5,308 nucleotides of DNA from contig JBPCWO010000275.1 in assembly GCA_051009475.1 (NCBI GenBank), positions 1-5,308 of the forward strand. The letters run 5' to 3'. Below the pieces are notes generated by a model. It was given only the letters and a program-made list of their open reading frames with translations, had not been told where the DNA came from and ran no database searches. The DNA comes from CAXMNX01 sp051009475. GTDB lineage: Bacteria; Pseudomonadota; Alphaproteobacteria; Rhodobacterales; Rhodobacteraceae. The first letter of the stretch is position 1. Each line of letters opens with the position of its first letter. The position numbers and the translations under genes were made by a program. This document shows, one piece after another, positions 1 through 5,308 of the stretch.

Positions 1-413
1 CGCATTGGATTTATTTGACGCAACGCCTATTTGGCGAAGGACATATCATAAGCCGTCAGGTTCACTTCCCGAGCGATCCGGGGCAGTCGGAATTCCGGCT
101 GCTGGCAGAGCTTGAATTCGGTGGCATACCCGCCGTTATCAATGCTGCCATCGGCGGTGCAGGCCCGGTCGGAACCGATTATACGATCTGGGGTACCAAA
201 AAATCTCTTAGAATGCAGAGTGGTGGCCGCATCAGCTCTTCGCAGGGTGATGCCTGGCTGCAAGAGCTCACCAATATCGCAGATTTCACGCAAATTGACA
301 TTTCGCGCAATATTGCTGCGGCTGCCCAGGTTTTCCGCCGCGAACAGGTGAAAGTGCCGACACTGGCTGACGGTCTTGCGGTTCAGAGAATCGTCGAAGC
401 ACTAATCGCATAA
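1..413 (+). CDS. Gfo/Idh/MocA-family oxidoreductase, C-terminal fragment (5' end outside window)
   Basis: This is the last 136 codons of a gene entering from the left edge; the reading frame (first full codon at base 3) is open to the edge and stops with TAA at 411-413. A TTG at 15 could be taken as a start, but the four codons before it (HWIY) continue the protein and the domain would be incomplete, so the true start lies upstream. The fragment looks like the C-terminal substrate-binding/dimerisation domain of the Gfo/Idh/MocA family, which oxidises or reduces sugars, polyols and related compounds with NAD(P). Supporting marks are HWIYLTQRLFGEG at the edge (family helix usually H-x-x-D-L-x-x-x-L-F-G; here Y replaces the usual D), the beta-strand segment YTIWGTKKSLR (fragment residues 60-70) and the typical terminal helix DGLAVQRIVEALIA (123-136). 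The Rossmann NAD-binding half is not in the window. It is convergent with the transporter operon. Exact substrate is unknown. Confidence 0.8.
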   Translation, partial: HWIYLTQRLFGEGHIISRQVHFPSDPGQSEFRLLAELEFGGIPAVINAAIGGAGPVGTDYTIWGTKKSLRMQSGGRISSSQGDAWLQELTNIADFTQIDISRNIAAAAQVFRREQVKVPTLADGLAVQRIVEALIA

Positions 414-485
414 CCTGCCCAGGCCAATTGCAACAGGCGACGACGAGCATTTCGAACTATGCCGACAAAGAACATGCATTACGTA
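414..485. other. Convergent intergenic gap, no clear terminator
   Basis: These 72 bases separate the 3' end of the oxidoreductase from the 3' end of the DppF-type ATPase gene. One expects a bidirectional terminator here, but I see only very short palindromes (for example CCTGCCCAGG at 414-423, four-base arms) and no GC-rich stem followed by a T-run on either strand. Transcription may end by Rho, or involve the imperfect hairpin just inside the ATPase gene at 489-549. Confidence 0.6.
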
Positions 486-1553
486 TCAGGAAGATACGGC
501 TGCCGACGCAGGCCCGGAGAATTTCACACCCGGCAGCCGACCTTCTTCCGTGGCATGACAGGCAAACATTCGGCCTGCCCTTTCTATCAGCACGGGCACT
601 TCTGACTTGCAACGCTTGTTGGCGAACGGGCAGCGTGGATGAAATGAACATCCTGACGGTGGATTGATAGGGCTTGGTACTTCGCCAGCAACCGGCTCTC
701 TTTCAACCCCTGTCAATTCAAGGTCGGGGATCGTCTCTAGGAGCAAGCGCGTATAAGGGTGTTGGGGATTGCCAAAAAGTTCTTTGGCTGGTGCAATCTC
801 ACACAAGCGCCCGAGATACATCACTCCGATCGTATCCGACAGATGATACACGACTGCCAGATTGTGACTTATGAAAAGGTAAGTCAGCCCAAAACTCTTT
901 TGCAAATCTTTCATGAGATTCAGAATTTGCGCCTGAACTGATACGTCCAGCGCAGAGGTCGGCTCGTCGCATACGAGAAATTCAGGGTTTGACGATAGCG
1001 CAAGCGCAATCGATATGCGTTGACGCTGTCCGCCAGAAAACTCATGCGGAAATTTTTCACGATCGACTGGAGACAAGCCGACCTGAACCAATAGTTCATC
1101 GATGCGATCGCTTATTTCATCAACAGACCCGGCAAGCCCAAACACACGAATAGGTTCTGCGATGATATCGTGCACCCGCCAGCGCGGGTTGAGGCTTGCG
1201 TAGGGGTCTTGGAAAATCATCTGCCAGCGTCGCCGCAAAGCTGCGTTCTCAGCCCCCGACTTTGCATCAGCCACATTGTTGCCATCGAACCGAATGACCC
1301 CGTCCGTCGGCTTATGCAGACCGACAACCAGTTTAGCCACCGTCGATTTTCCACATCCGGATTCGCCGACAAGGCTGAACGTTTGTCCCGGCTGAATCTT
1401 GAAGGAGACGCCGTCCACGGCTTTCAGTATCTGACGCGGCATCCGTTCGATCATTCTTGCCAGCAGCGGCTTGGACACGTCGAAATACTTCGTCAGGTTC
1501 TCGACCTCCAATAAAGTCGACTCATCCGAACTGAGGTTCGTCATGCTAGGCAC
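486..1553 (-). CDS. Dipeptide/oligopeptide ABC transporter ATP-binding protein, DppF/OppF type
   Basis: A 355-residue cytoplasmic ATPase, the second half of the heterodimeric motor of the importer; normal length for the family. Visible motifs: Walker A GESGCGKST (63-71), Q-loop FQDP with Q115, signature FSGGQRQR (172-179), Walker B FLVCDEPTSALD (192-203) with catalytic E197, and switch histidine H230 in ISHN. The C-terminal oligopeptide-transporter domain (about 255-335) has HPYTRLLL and four cysteines at 302, 308, 315 and 332 (C-X5-C-X6-C-X16-C), a pattern linked to an iron-sulfur cluster in some relatives. The segment before Walker A (about 23-45) carries the basic stretch usual in DppF/OppF. 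I prefer the GTG start at 1551-1553 because AAGGAG lies 7 bases upstream; the ATG at 1542-1544 would be 16 bases from it. With GTG the gene overlaps the DppD-type gene by 8 bases. It is the last gene of the operon. The F-type assignment rests on gene order and on pairing with a D-type partner; the substrate is unknown. Confidence 0.95.
   Translation of the reverse strand: MPSMTNLSSDESTLLEVENLTKYFDVSKPLLARMIERMPRQILKAVDGVSFKIQPGQTFSLVGESGCGKSTVAKLVVGLHKPTDGVIRFDGNNVADAKSGAENAALRRRWQMIFQDPYASLNPRWRVHDIIAEPIRVFGLAGSVDEISDRIDELLVQVGLSPVDREKFPHEFSGGQRQRISIALALSSNPEFLVCDEPTSALDVSVQAQILNLMKDLQKSFGLTYLFISHNLAVVYHLSDTIGVMYLGRLCEIAPAKELFGNPQHPYTRLLLETIPDLELTGVEREPVAGEVPSPINPPSGCSFHPRCPFANKRCKSEVPVLIERAGRMFACHATEEGRLPGVKFSGPASAAVSS
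489..549 (-). other. Imperfect hairpin in the 3' end of the DppF-type gene
   Basis: CGGCTGCCG (497-505) is the exact reverse complement of CGGCAGCCG (531-539), and an outer pair GGAAGA (489-494) / TCTTCC (544-549) extends the stem after a small asymmetric internal loop. The loop is about 25 bases. It covers the final 20 or so codons and abuts the TGA stop. No T-run follows on either strand, so it is not a standard intrinsic terminator; it could protect the 3' end of the operon mRNA or be chance within GC-rich codons. Confidence 0.4.
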
Positions 1554-2520
1554 CCGCGCACTCCTTCGTATAGAGCCAGCAGGCCGCTTGCGAATTGCCC
1601 GCTGGCATGAGGTCTGGGCGATCGACTTTGCAACGTGTTAATACGTTCTGACACCGTGGATTAAATGAACAACCGGCGGGAATCTCTGTCAGGCGAGGCA
1701 TTGACCCTTCAATTTGTGCTAAGCGCTCCGTGTCATGCCCAACCATTGGAATTGCTCCCATCAGGCCATCCGTATAGGGATGCTGCGGGTGTTTCACGAC
1801 ATCTTTGACCGGACCGACTTCGGCGATACGTCCCGCATACATAACCGCCACTCGGTCGGCCATCTCGGCAATGACACCCATGTCGTGTGTGATGAGCATG
1901 ATTGCGGTCTTGTGCTCGCGGCAAAGTTTTTTCAATAACGAAATGATCTGCGCCTGGATGGAAACGTCAAGTGCGGTCGTTGGTTCATCGGCAATAATCA
2001 ATTTGGGATTGGCACAAAGCGCCAAAGCAATAACCACGCGCTGGCGCATACCGCCTGAAAACTCATGCGGGTATGATCCAATTCGCTTTTCTGCCGCTGG
2101 AATGCCGACTTCTGTGAGCAGCTGCACGGCCCGATCTTGAGCCTGCATTTCAGAAATATTCATATGGACGCGAGTTGTTTCCACAAGCTGGCGCCCAACC
2201 GTGTAAAGCGGATTAAGGCTGGTGAGAGGGTCCTGAAAAATCGCTCCGATTTTCTTACCCCTAATACGCCGGATTTCCTCGTACGGAAGGTTGTCGATGC
2301 GATGTCCTTCAAAACGGATCTCGCCAGCGGCGATGCGACCGGGCGGCTCCAAAAGACCAATGATCGAGGTGCCTGTGAGAGACTTGCCCGCCCCGGACTC
2401 GCCGACAACGCCCAAAACTTCACCTTCTTCGATTTTGAATGATACGTCGTCGATCGCAAGCAGTGTTCCCCGGCGGGTCGGGAATTCTATGCGAAGATTA
2501 TCGACTTCTAGCAGTGCCAT
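1546..2520 (-). CDS. Dipeptide/oligopeptide ABC transporter ATP-binding protein, DppD/OppD type
   Basis: A 324-residue cytoplasmic ATPase, first of the two motor subunits, energising solute import through the two permeases. Motifs, counted from the chosen start: Walker A GESGAGKS (40-47), Q-loop FQDP with Q96, signature FSGGMRQR (154-161), Walker B LIIADEPTTALD (174-185) with catalytic E179, and switch histidine H212 in ITHD. The C-terminal oligopeptide-transporter domain has HPQHPYTDGL and four cysteines at 284, 290, 297 and 314, in the same C-X5-C-X6-C-X16-C spacing as the partner ATPase. I chose the ATG at 2518-2520 because the protein then opens MALLEVDNL, as is usual for the family, and a GGTGA lies 8 bases upstream. 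A GTG at 2530-2532 in the same frame would add four residues and overlap the permease stop by 4 bases; it has no visible ribosome binding site. The stop is TAG (1546-1548), inside the start region of the next gene. Nothing suggests loss of function. Confidence 0.95.
   Translation of the reverse strand: MALLEVDNLRIEFPTRRGTLLAIDDVSFKIEEGEVLGVVGESGAGKSLTGTSIIGLLEPPGRIAAGEIRFEGHRIDNLPYEEIRRIRGKKIGAIFQDPLTSLNPLYTVGRQLVETTRVHMNISEMQAQDRAVQLLTEVGIPAAEKRIGSYPHEFSGGMRQRVVIALALCANPKLIIADEPTTALDVSIQAQIISLLKKLCREHKTAIMLITHDMGVIAEMADRVAVMYAGRIAEVGPVKDVVKHPQHPYTDGLMGAIPMVGHDTERLAQIEGSMPRLTEIPAGCSFNPRCQNVLTRCKVDRPDLMPAGNSQAACWLYTKECAGA
1561..1566 (-). promoter_or_regulatory. Ribosome binding site deciding the GTG start of the DppF-type gene
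   Basis: On the minus strand this reads AAGGAG, a strong Shine-Dalgarno sequence, 7 bases before the GTG at 1551-1553. It is buried in the last codons (Lys-Glu) of the DppD-type gene, so ribosomes finishing that gene pass over it, which favours translational coupling of the two ATPases. Confidence 0.65.
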
Positions 2521-2528
2521 TCCACAGT

Positions 2529-2533
2529 TCACC
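2529..2533 (-). promoter_or_regulatory. Weak ribosome binding site favouring the ATG start of the DppD-type gene
   Basis: The minus strand reads GGTGA, part of the extended Shine-Dalgarno consensus, 8 bases before the ATG at 2518-2520. It contains the TGA stop of the upstream permease, so termination and re-initiation would occur at the same spot. The match is short, hence low confidence. Confidence 0.4.
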
Positions 2534-3473
2534 GAAGTTTAGGGTTGAGCGCATCGCGAAGCCAGTCACCCAAAAGATTGACTGCGAGCACCAGGATTAC
2601 AAGCGCCAACGAAGGGAACAACGTGATCCACCACTCGCCGGAGAATAAGAAATTATTGCCAACCCGGATCAACGTACCAAGGGACGGTTGGGTCGGCGGC
2701 ACACCGACGCCCAGGAATGACAATGTCGCTTCGGTAATTATGGCAAGGGCCAAGCCGATGGTCCCGAGAACCAGAACGGGGCCCATGACATTTGGGAGTA
2801 CGTGGCTGAACATAATCTTAAGCGGGTGAACGCCTATCACGCGCGCGGCAGACACATACTCTTTATTGCGCTCCACGAGGGCTGCGCCGCGGGTGACGCG
2901 CGCATAACGCGGCCAGTCAGATATGCCGATCGCGAGGATCAGAACATAGATCGCCATGTCATCTCGCATGTCAACGGGCACAACGATGCGGGCAACCCCG
3001 TCAATCATCAGTGCCACAAGAATAGCGGGAATTGTTAGCTGCACATCGGCCATGCGCATGACAATCGTCTCAATCCAACCACCGAGATACCCGGCGAGCA
3101 ATCCCAGTCCAACGCCAATGATGATAGAAAACCCAACGGCCGAAAATCCAACGATGAGAGAAACCCGGCTACCGAATATGATTGTCGATAAAACATCGCG
3201 ACCCTGATCGTCTGTACCAAGGAGGAATTTACTCATGCCGTCGGCTTCCCATGCCGGCGGTGTAAACGCTTCCATCAAGTCAAGGCTGGCGGGATTGAAT
3301 GGATCGTGAGGCGCAATCCACGGGGCGAAGGCCGATCCGATGAAATAGATTGCGGTAACTACAGCCGAAATTACGACGATTGGCGAGCGACAAAAGCTAT
3401 AGAATATATCGCTGTCCAGTATCCGATGGAGCAGATTGTCCGGCGCCTTCTCGCCGAGCGGGTTTTTCGACAT
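2529..3473 (-). CDS. Dipeptide/oligopeptide ABC transporter permease, DppC/OppC type
   Basis: A 314-residue inner-membrane protein forming one half of the import channel. It has the DppC/OppC layout: a cytoplasmic N-terminus, first membrane helix about 31-50, a periplasmic segment ending in the family motif LGTDDQGRD (85-93), then five further hydrophobic stretches (about 104-128, 141-160, 173-186, 227-250 and 283-303). The cytoplasmic coupling loop that docks onto the ATPases is visible as EYVSAARVIGVHPLKI (205-220), with the conserved alanines and G214 of the EAA motif. LSFLGVGVPP (251-260) and the ending DALNPKLR are also typical. The loop between the third and fourth helices (about 158-172) is polar and longer than in the E. 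coli DppC pattern as I recall it, a feature of a common proteobacterial subgroup. The ATG start at 3471-3473 follows the upstream permease stop by 7 bases, with GGGGAG (3484-3489, read on the minus strand) 10 bases before it. The gene ends in TGA at 2529-2531. Confidence 0.95.
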   Translation of the reverse strand: MSKNPLGEKAPDNLLHRILDSDIFYSFCRSPIVVISAVVTAIYFIGSAFAPWIAPHDPFNPASLDLMEAFTPPAWEADGMSKFLLGTDDQGRDVLSTIIFGSRVSLIVGFSAVGFSIIIGVGLGLLAGYLGGWIETIVMRMADVQLTIPAILVALMIDGVARIVVPVDMRDDMAIYVLILAIGISDWPRYARVTRGAALVERNKEYVSAARVIGVHPLKIMFSHVLPNVMGPVLVLGTIGLALAIITEATLSFLGVGVPPTQPSLGTLIRVGNNFLFSGEWWITLFPSLALVILVLAVNLLGDWLRDALNPKLR

Positions 3474-3480
3474 CAGGCGG

Positions 3481-4473
3481 CTACTCCCCGTCGCCAGACG
3501 ACACTGTCCGGCCAGTTCGCAAACGCGGATCTACGGTGAAATACAGTATGTCAACGATTAGATTGATGCTGACGAAGACGACAGCAACCAAAACGAGATA
3601 GGCAGCCATGACAGGAACATCAGCAAAGCCTACGGCCTGAATGAATAAGAAACCCATGCCGGGCCACTGAAAGACTGTCTCGGTGATGATTGAAAATGCT
3701 ATGAGCGACCCAACGTTGAGCCCTATGATCGTGATGACTGGAACAAGTGTGTTTTTGAAAGCGTGTCCGAAATTGATCATCCGATTGGGGAGCCCACGGG
3801 CGCGCGCGAATTTGATGTAATCGGTGCGCATAACTTCCAGCATTTCTGATCGTACCAATCGCAGGATCAAGGTCATCTGGAAAAGTGCAAGCGTGACCGA
3901 CGGCATAATTATCGCCTTCCATCCCGACACAGTCAGAAAACCAGTCGACCACCAACCGATCTGCACGGCTTCTCCTCGACCAAACGATGGCAGAATACCT
4001 AGAATAACCGAGAAGAGATAAATCAATAAAATGCCGATGACGAAAGTCGGCAGCGACACGCCGATCAATGAAAATGTCAGAATAAGTTTACTGCTGATCG
4101 CATCGCGTTTGATGCCCGTATAAACACCCAGTGGAACACCGAGAAGAATTGCGAGAAAGGCTGAGGCGCCGACCAGCTCGAGCGTCGCGGGCATGCGCTC
4201 CGAGATAAGCGCTGCAACAGGGCGCTGCAATCGGTAAGAGATCCCGAACTCGCCCTGCACCGCATTCCCTAAAAACCTTACGAACTGCACGAGAAAAGGA
4301 TCATTGAGGCCGAGGCTATCACGCATCGCGACGCGTTCCGCATAGGTCGCTTCCTGTCCCACCATATTGTCGACTGGATCGCCAACAAAATTGAACAGCA
4401 GGAAAGAAACAAGCGCAACGACGATCATGACCGCAATTGCTTGAAAGACGCGTTGTATAATGTATGCGGTCAT
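3481..4473 (-). CDS. Dipeptide/oligopeptide ABC transporter permease, DppB/OppB type
   Basis: A 330-residue inner-membrane protein, the other half of the channel. It shows the DppB/OppB pattern: first membrane helix about 9-30 right after the short N-terminus MTAYIIQRVFQ, a large periplasmic segment with the family motif LGLNDPFLVQF (54-64) and GEFGISY (74-80), then hydrophobic stretches at about 97-119, 130-160, 187-206, 243-265 and 288-312. The EAA coupling loop is DYIKFARARGLPNRMI (218-233). The conserved stretch TVFQWPGMGFLFIQAV (266-281) and the ending DPRLR (315-319) followed by a short polar tail are further marks. The ATG at 4471-4473 is the natural start because the membrane helix follows at once; its ribosome binding site is weak (GAGTGG, very close). 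The gene begins 89 bases after the binding-protein gene, the largest gap in the operon and the one holding a strong hairpin, so its level may be set separately from that of the binding protein. Confidence 0.95.
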   Translation of the reverse strand: MTAYIIQRVFQAIAVMIVVALVSFLLFNFVGDPVDNMVGQEATYAERVAMRDSLGLNDPFLVQFVRFLGNAVQGEFGISYRLQRPVAALISERMPATLELVGASAFLAILLGVPLGVYTGIKRDAISSKLILTFSLIGVSLPTFVIGILLIYLFSVILGILPSFGRGEAVQIGWWSTGFLTVSGWKAIIMPSVTLALFQMTLILRLVRSEMLEVMRTDYIKFARARGLPNRMINFGHAFKNTLVPVITIIGLNVGSLIAFSIITETVFQWPGMGFLFIQAVGFADVPVMAAYLVLVAVVFVSINLIVDILYFTVDPRLRTGRTVSSGDGE

Positions 4474-4501
4474 TCAACCACTCAGGGTGATTTGCGGGCA
4501 T

Positions 4502-4532
4502 TCCCGGACGCAATACAAGAATGCGTCCGGGA
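4502..4532 (-). promoter_or_regulatory. Intercistronic hairpin between binding-protein and permease genes
   Basis: TCCCGGACGCA (4502-4512) is the exact reverse complement of TGCGTCCGGGA (4522-4532), giving an 11-bp GC-rich stem with a 9-base loop; two more pairs form at the base if T4501 is bulged. It lies wholly within the 89-base gap (4474-4562), 30 bases past the binding-protein stop. Read as operon mRNA it is followed by AUGCCCGC and not by a U-run, so it is not a strong intrinsic terminator. In binding-protein-dependent operons such as E. coli malEFG, hairpins in this position protect the upstream message from 3' exonucleases and so keep the binding protein in excess. That role is inferred here; a partial terminator or attenuator is the alternative. 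Confidence 0.7.
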
Positions 4533-4562
4533 TGATTGGCTAAGTCTATGGTTTTACTGACG

Positions 4563-5308
4563 TTACTTTTTGAACTTGGTGTAGATGAAGCGCACACCAT
4601 CATCAGCAACGATCGGGATATCTACCTTGTCTTTCATGGCCCACACGATCACTTGATGGTGCAATGGCAAGTAGGTTACATCTTGGCGTAAGGTATCCCA
4701 GATTTTGGCGATCATTTTATCGCGCTCAGGAAAATTCACCTCTTTTTCAATTTTCTTGATCAGGGCGTCAATATCTGGATGATTGAAGCCCGTCCCATTC
4801 CAACCTTTGTCAGCGCTTTTGACTAAATAGTTGAAGACGTAATGGGAATCGAGTGACGAAACACCCCAGCCCAACATATAGAAGTCAGTTTCGCGGTTCT
4901 TGATCTTCGGAAAATGGATCGTCTTCGGAATTGCCGACAATGTAACTTTGATGCCGATTTTTCCTAGCATTCCGACGACTGCCTGACAGATACCTTCGTC
5001 GTTGATGTACCGGTTGTTCGGGCAATCCAACTGGATCGAAAAGCCGTCGGGATAACCAGCAGCTGCAAGGAGCTTCTTGGAGGCACTTGGGTCAAAAGGA
5101 CGACGCTTGTTGAGCGCTTCGGTATAGCCATGAACAGCAGGCGGTGTGATCAAGCCTGCCGGTACAGCATAGCCACGCATCACCTTCTTCTTGATCGCAT
5201 CAATATTGATGGCTTGATACATGGCCTGGCGGACACGCTGATCGGCCAGAGGGTTTTTACCTTTGATATTCGATGTAAGAAGCTCTTTGCGGCCTTGATT
5301 CATTCCAA
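4563..5308 (-). CDS. Peptide-type ABC transporter solute-binding protein (SBP family 5), C-terminal part (5' end outside window)
   Basis: The last 247 or so codons of a periplasmic solute-binding protein of the DppA/OppA class (SBP_bac_5), which catches the solute and delivers it to the permeases. The frame is open to the right edge. A Met codon at 5301-5303 is internal: family members are about 500-540 residues and the signal peptide is missing here. Counting from that Met, recognisable parts are the conserved stretch KNPLADQRVRQAMYQAINID (16-35), typical of the second lobe, PAGLITPPAVHGY (48-60), the segment DPSASKKLLAAAGYPDGF (71-88), CPNNRYINDEGIC (94-106), FYMLGWGV (141-148), which resembles the ligand-pocket region of DppA-like proteins, and LPLHHQVIVWAMK (212-224) near the end. 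The stop is TAA at 4563-4565 after FKK. It is the first gene of the operon visible here, so the promoter would lie beyond the right edge. The solute cannot be inferred; peptides are the default, but this family also binds opines, sugars, heme and other molecules. Confidence 0.92.
   Translation of the reverse strand, partial: GMNQGRKELLTSNIKGKNPLADQRVRQAMYQAINIDAIKKKVMRGYAVPAGLITPPAVHGYTEALNKRRPFDPSASKKLLAAAGYPDGFSIQLDCPNNRYINDEGICQAVVGMLGKIGIKVTLSAIPKTIHFPKIKNRETDFYMLGWGVSSLDSHYVFNYLVKSADKGWNGTGFNHPDIDALIKKIEKEVNFPERDKMIAKIWDTLRQDVTYLPLHHQVIVWAMKDKVDIPIVADDGVRFIYTKFKK

Noticed and set aside
414..423. CCTGCCCAGG palindrome as a terminator of the oxidoreductase gene
   Set aside because: Four-base arms with a two-base loop cannot form a stable hairpin and no T-run follows.
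428..667. Plus-strand 79-codon frame spanning the convergent gap and the ATPase 3' end
   Set aside because: Most of it is antisense to the conserved cysteine domain of the ATPase; the product has no recognisable features and no ribosome site.
1170..1514. Plus-strand open frame of 114 codons antisense to the DppF-type gene
   Set aside because: It lies wholly over the Walker A and Q-loop coding region of an unmistakable ATPase gene, has no ribosome site I can see and resembles no family; it is a by-product of the opposite strand's codons.
1805..2442. Overlapping plus-strand open frames (1805-2140, 2137-2442) antisense to the DppD-type gene
   Set aside because: Both mirror conserved ATPase motifs on the other strand; no recognisable protein and no plausible start signals.
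3620..3955. Minus-strand 111-codon frame within the DppB-type permease
   Set aside because: It is an alternative frame on the same strand inside an intact membrane protein gene; its composition is rich in His, Arg and Cys, as out-of-frame translations often are.
4456..4461. TATAAT on the plus strand at the start of the DppB-type gene, possible antisense promoter
   Set aside because: No acceptable -35 box at 16-18 bases (best is CAATTG); the nearby TTGAAA at 4441 is only 9 bases away. The bases are explained by codons for Tyr-Ile-Ile.
5301..5303. Met codon near the right edge as start of the binding protein
   Set aside because: The frame stays open to the edge, no signal peptide follows, and the sequence from here matches the middle of the family, so the gene is simply cut by the window.

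Overview
The window is a compact stretch of an ordinary bacterial chromosome (or large replicon). It is filled almost entirely by the minus-strand operon of an ABC importer of the dipeptide/oligopeptide (Dpp/Opp, PepT) family. Protein-level resemblance, roughly balanced base composition and tight gene packing suggest an alphaproteobacterium, probably from the Rhizobiales (Hyphomicrobiales). This rests on recognising the protein style and not on any marker gene, so it is tentative.

Layout from left to right: (1) the 3' end of a plus-strand Gfo/Idh/MocA-type NAD(P)-dependent oxidoreductase, cut by the left edge and ending at 413; (2) a 72-base convergent gap with no convincing terminator; (3) minus-strand genes read from right to left, namely the C-terminal part of a periplasmic solute-binding protein (family 5) cut by the right edge, a DppB-type permease, a DppC-type permease, a DppD-type ATPase and a DppF-type ATPase. 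The last four genes are almost contiguous: 7 bases between the permeases, 8 bases (or a 4-base overlap) at the DppC/DppD junction, and an 8-base overlap at DppD/DppF. They are therefore very likely co-transcribed and partly translationally coupled.

Function: the binding protein captures a solute in the periplasm, the two permeases form the membrane channel, and the two different ATPases form a heterodimeric motor. All motifs needed for activity look intact. The real substrate cannot be read from the sequence; family members carry peptides, but also opines, sugars, glutathione and other small molecules. The neighbouring oxidoreductase hints at a small catabolic locus but does not prove it.

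The only substantial non-coding gap inside the operon, between the binding-protein gene and the first permease, holds a perfect 11-bp inverted repeat without a U-tract. It is well placed to set unequal expression of binding protein and membrane parts. A second, imperfect hairpin sits in the last codons of the DppF-type gene. I found no RNA gene, mobile element, CRISPR array or previously undescribed system here; the promoter of the operon lies outside the window.
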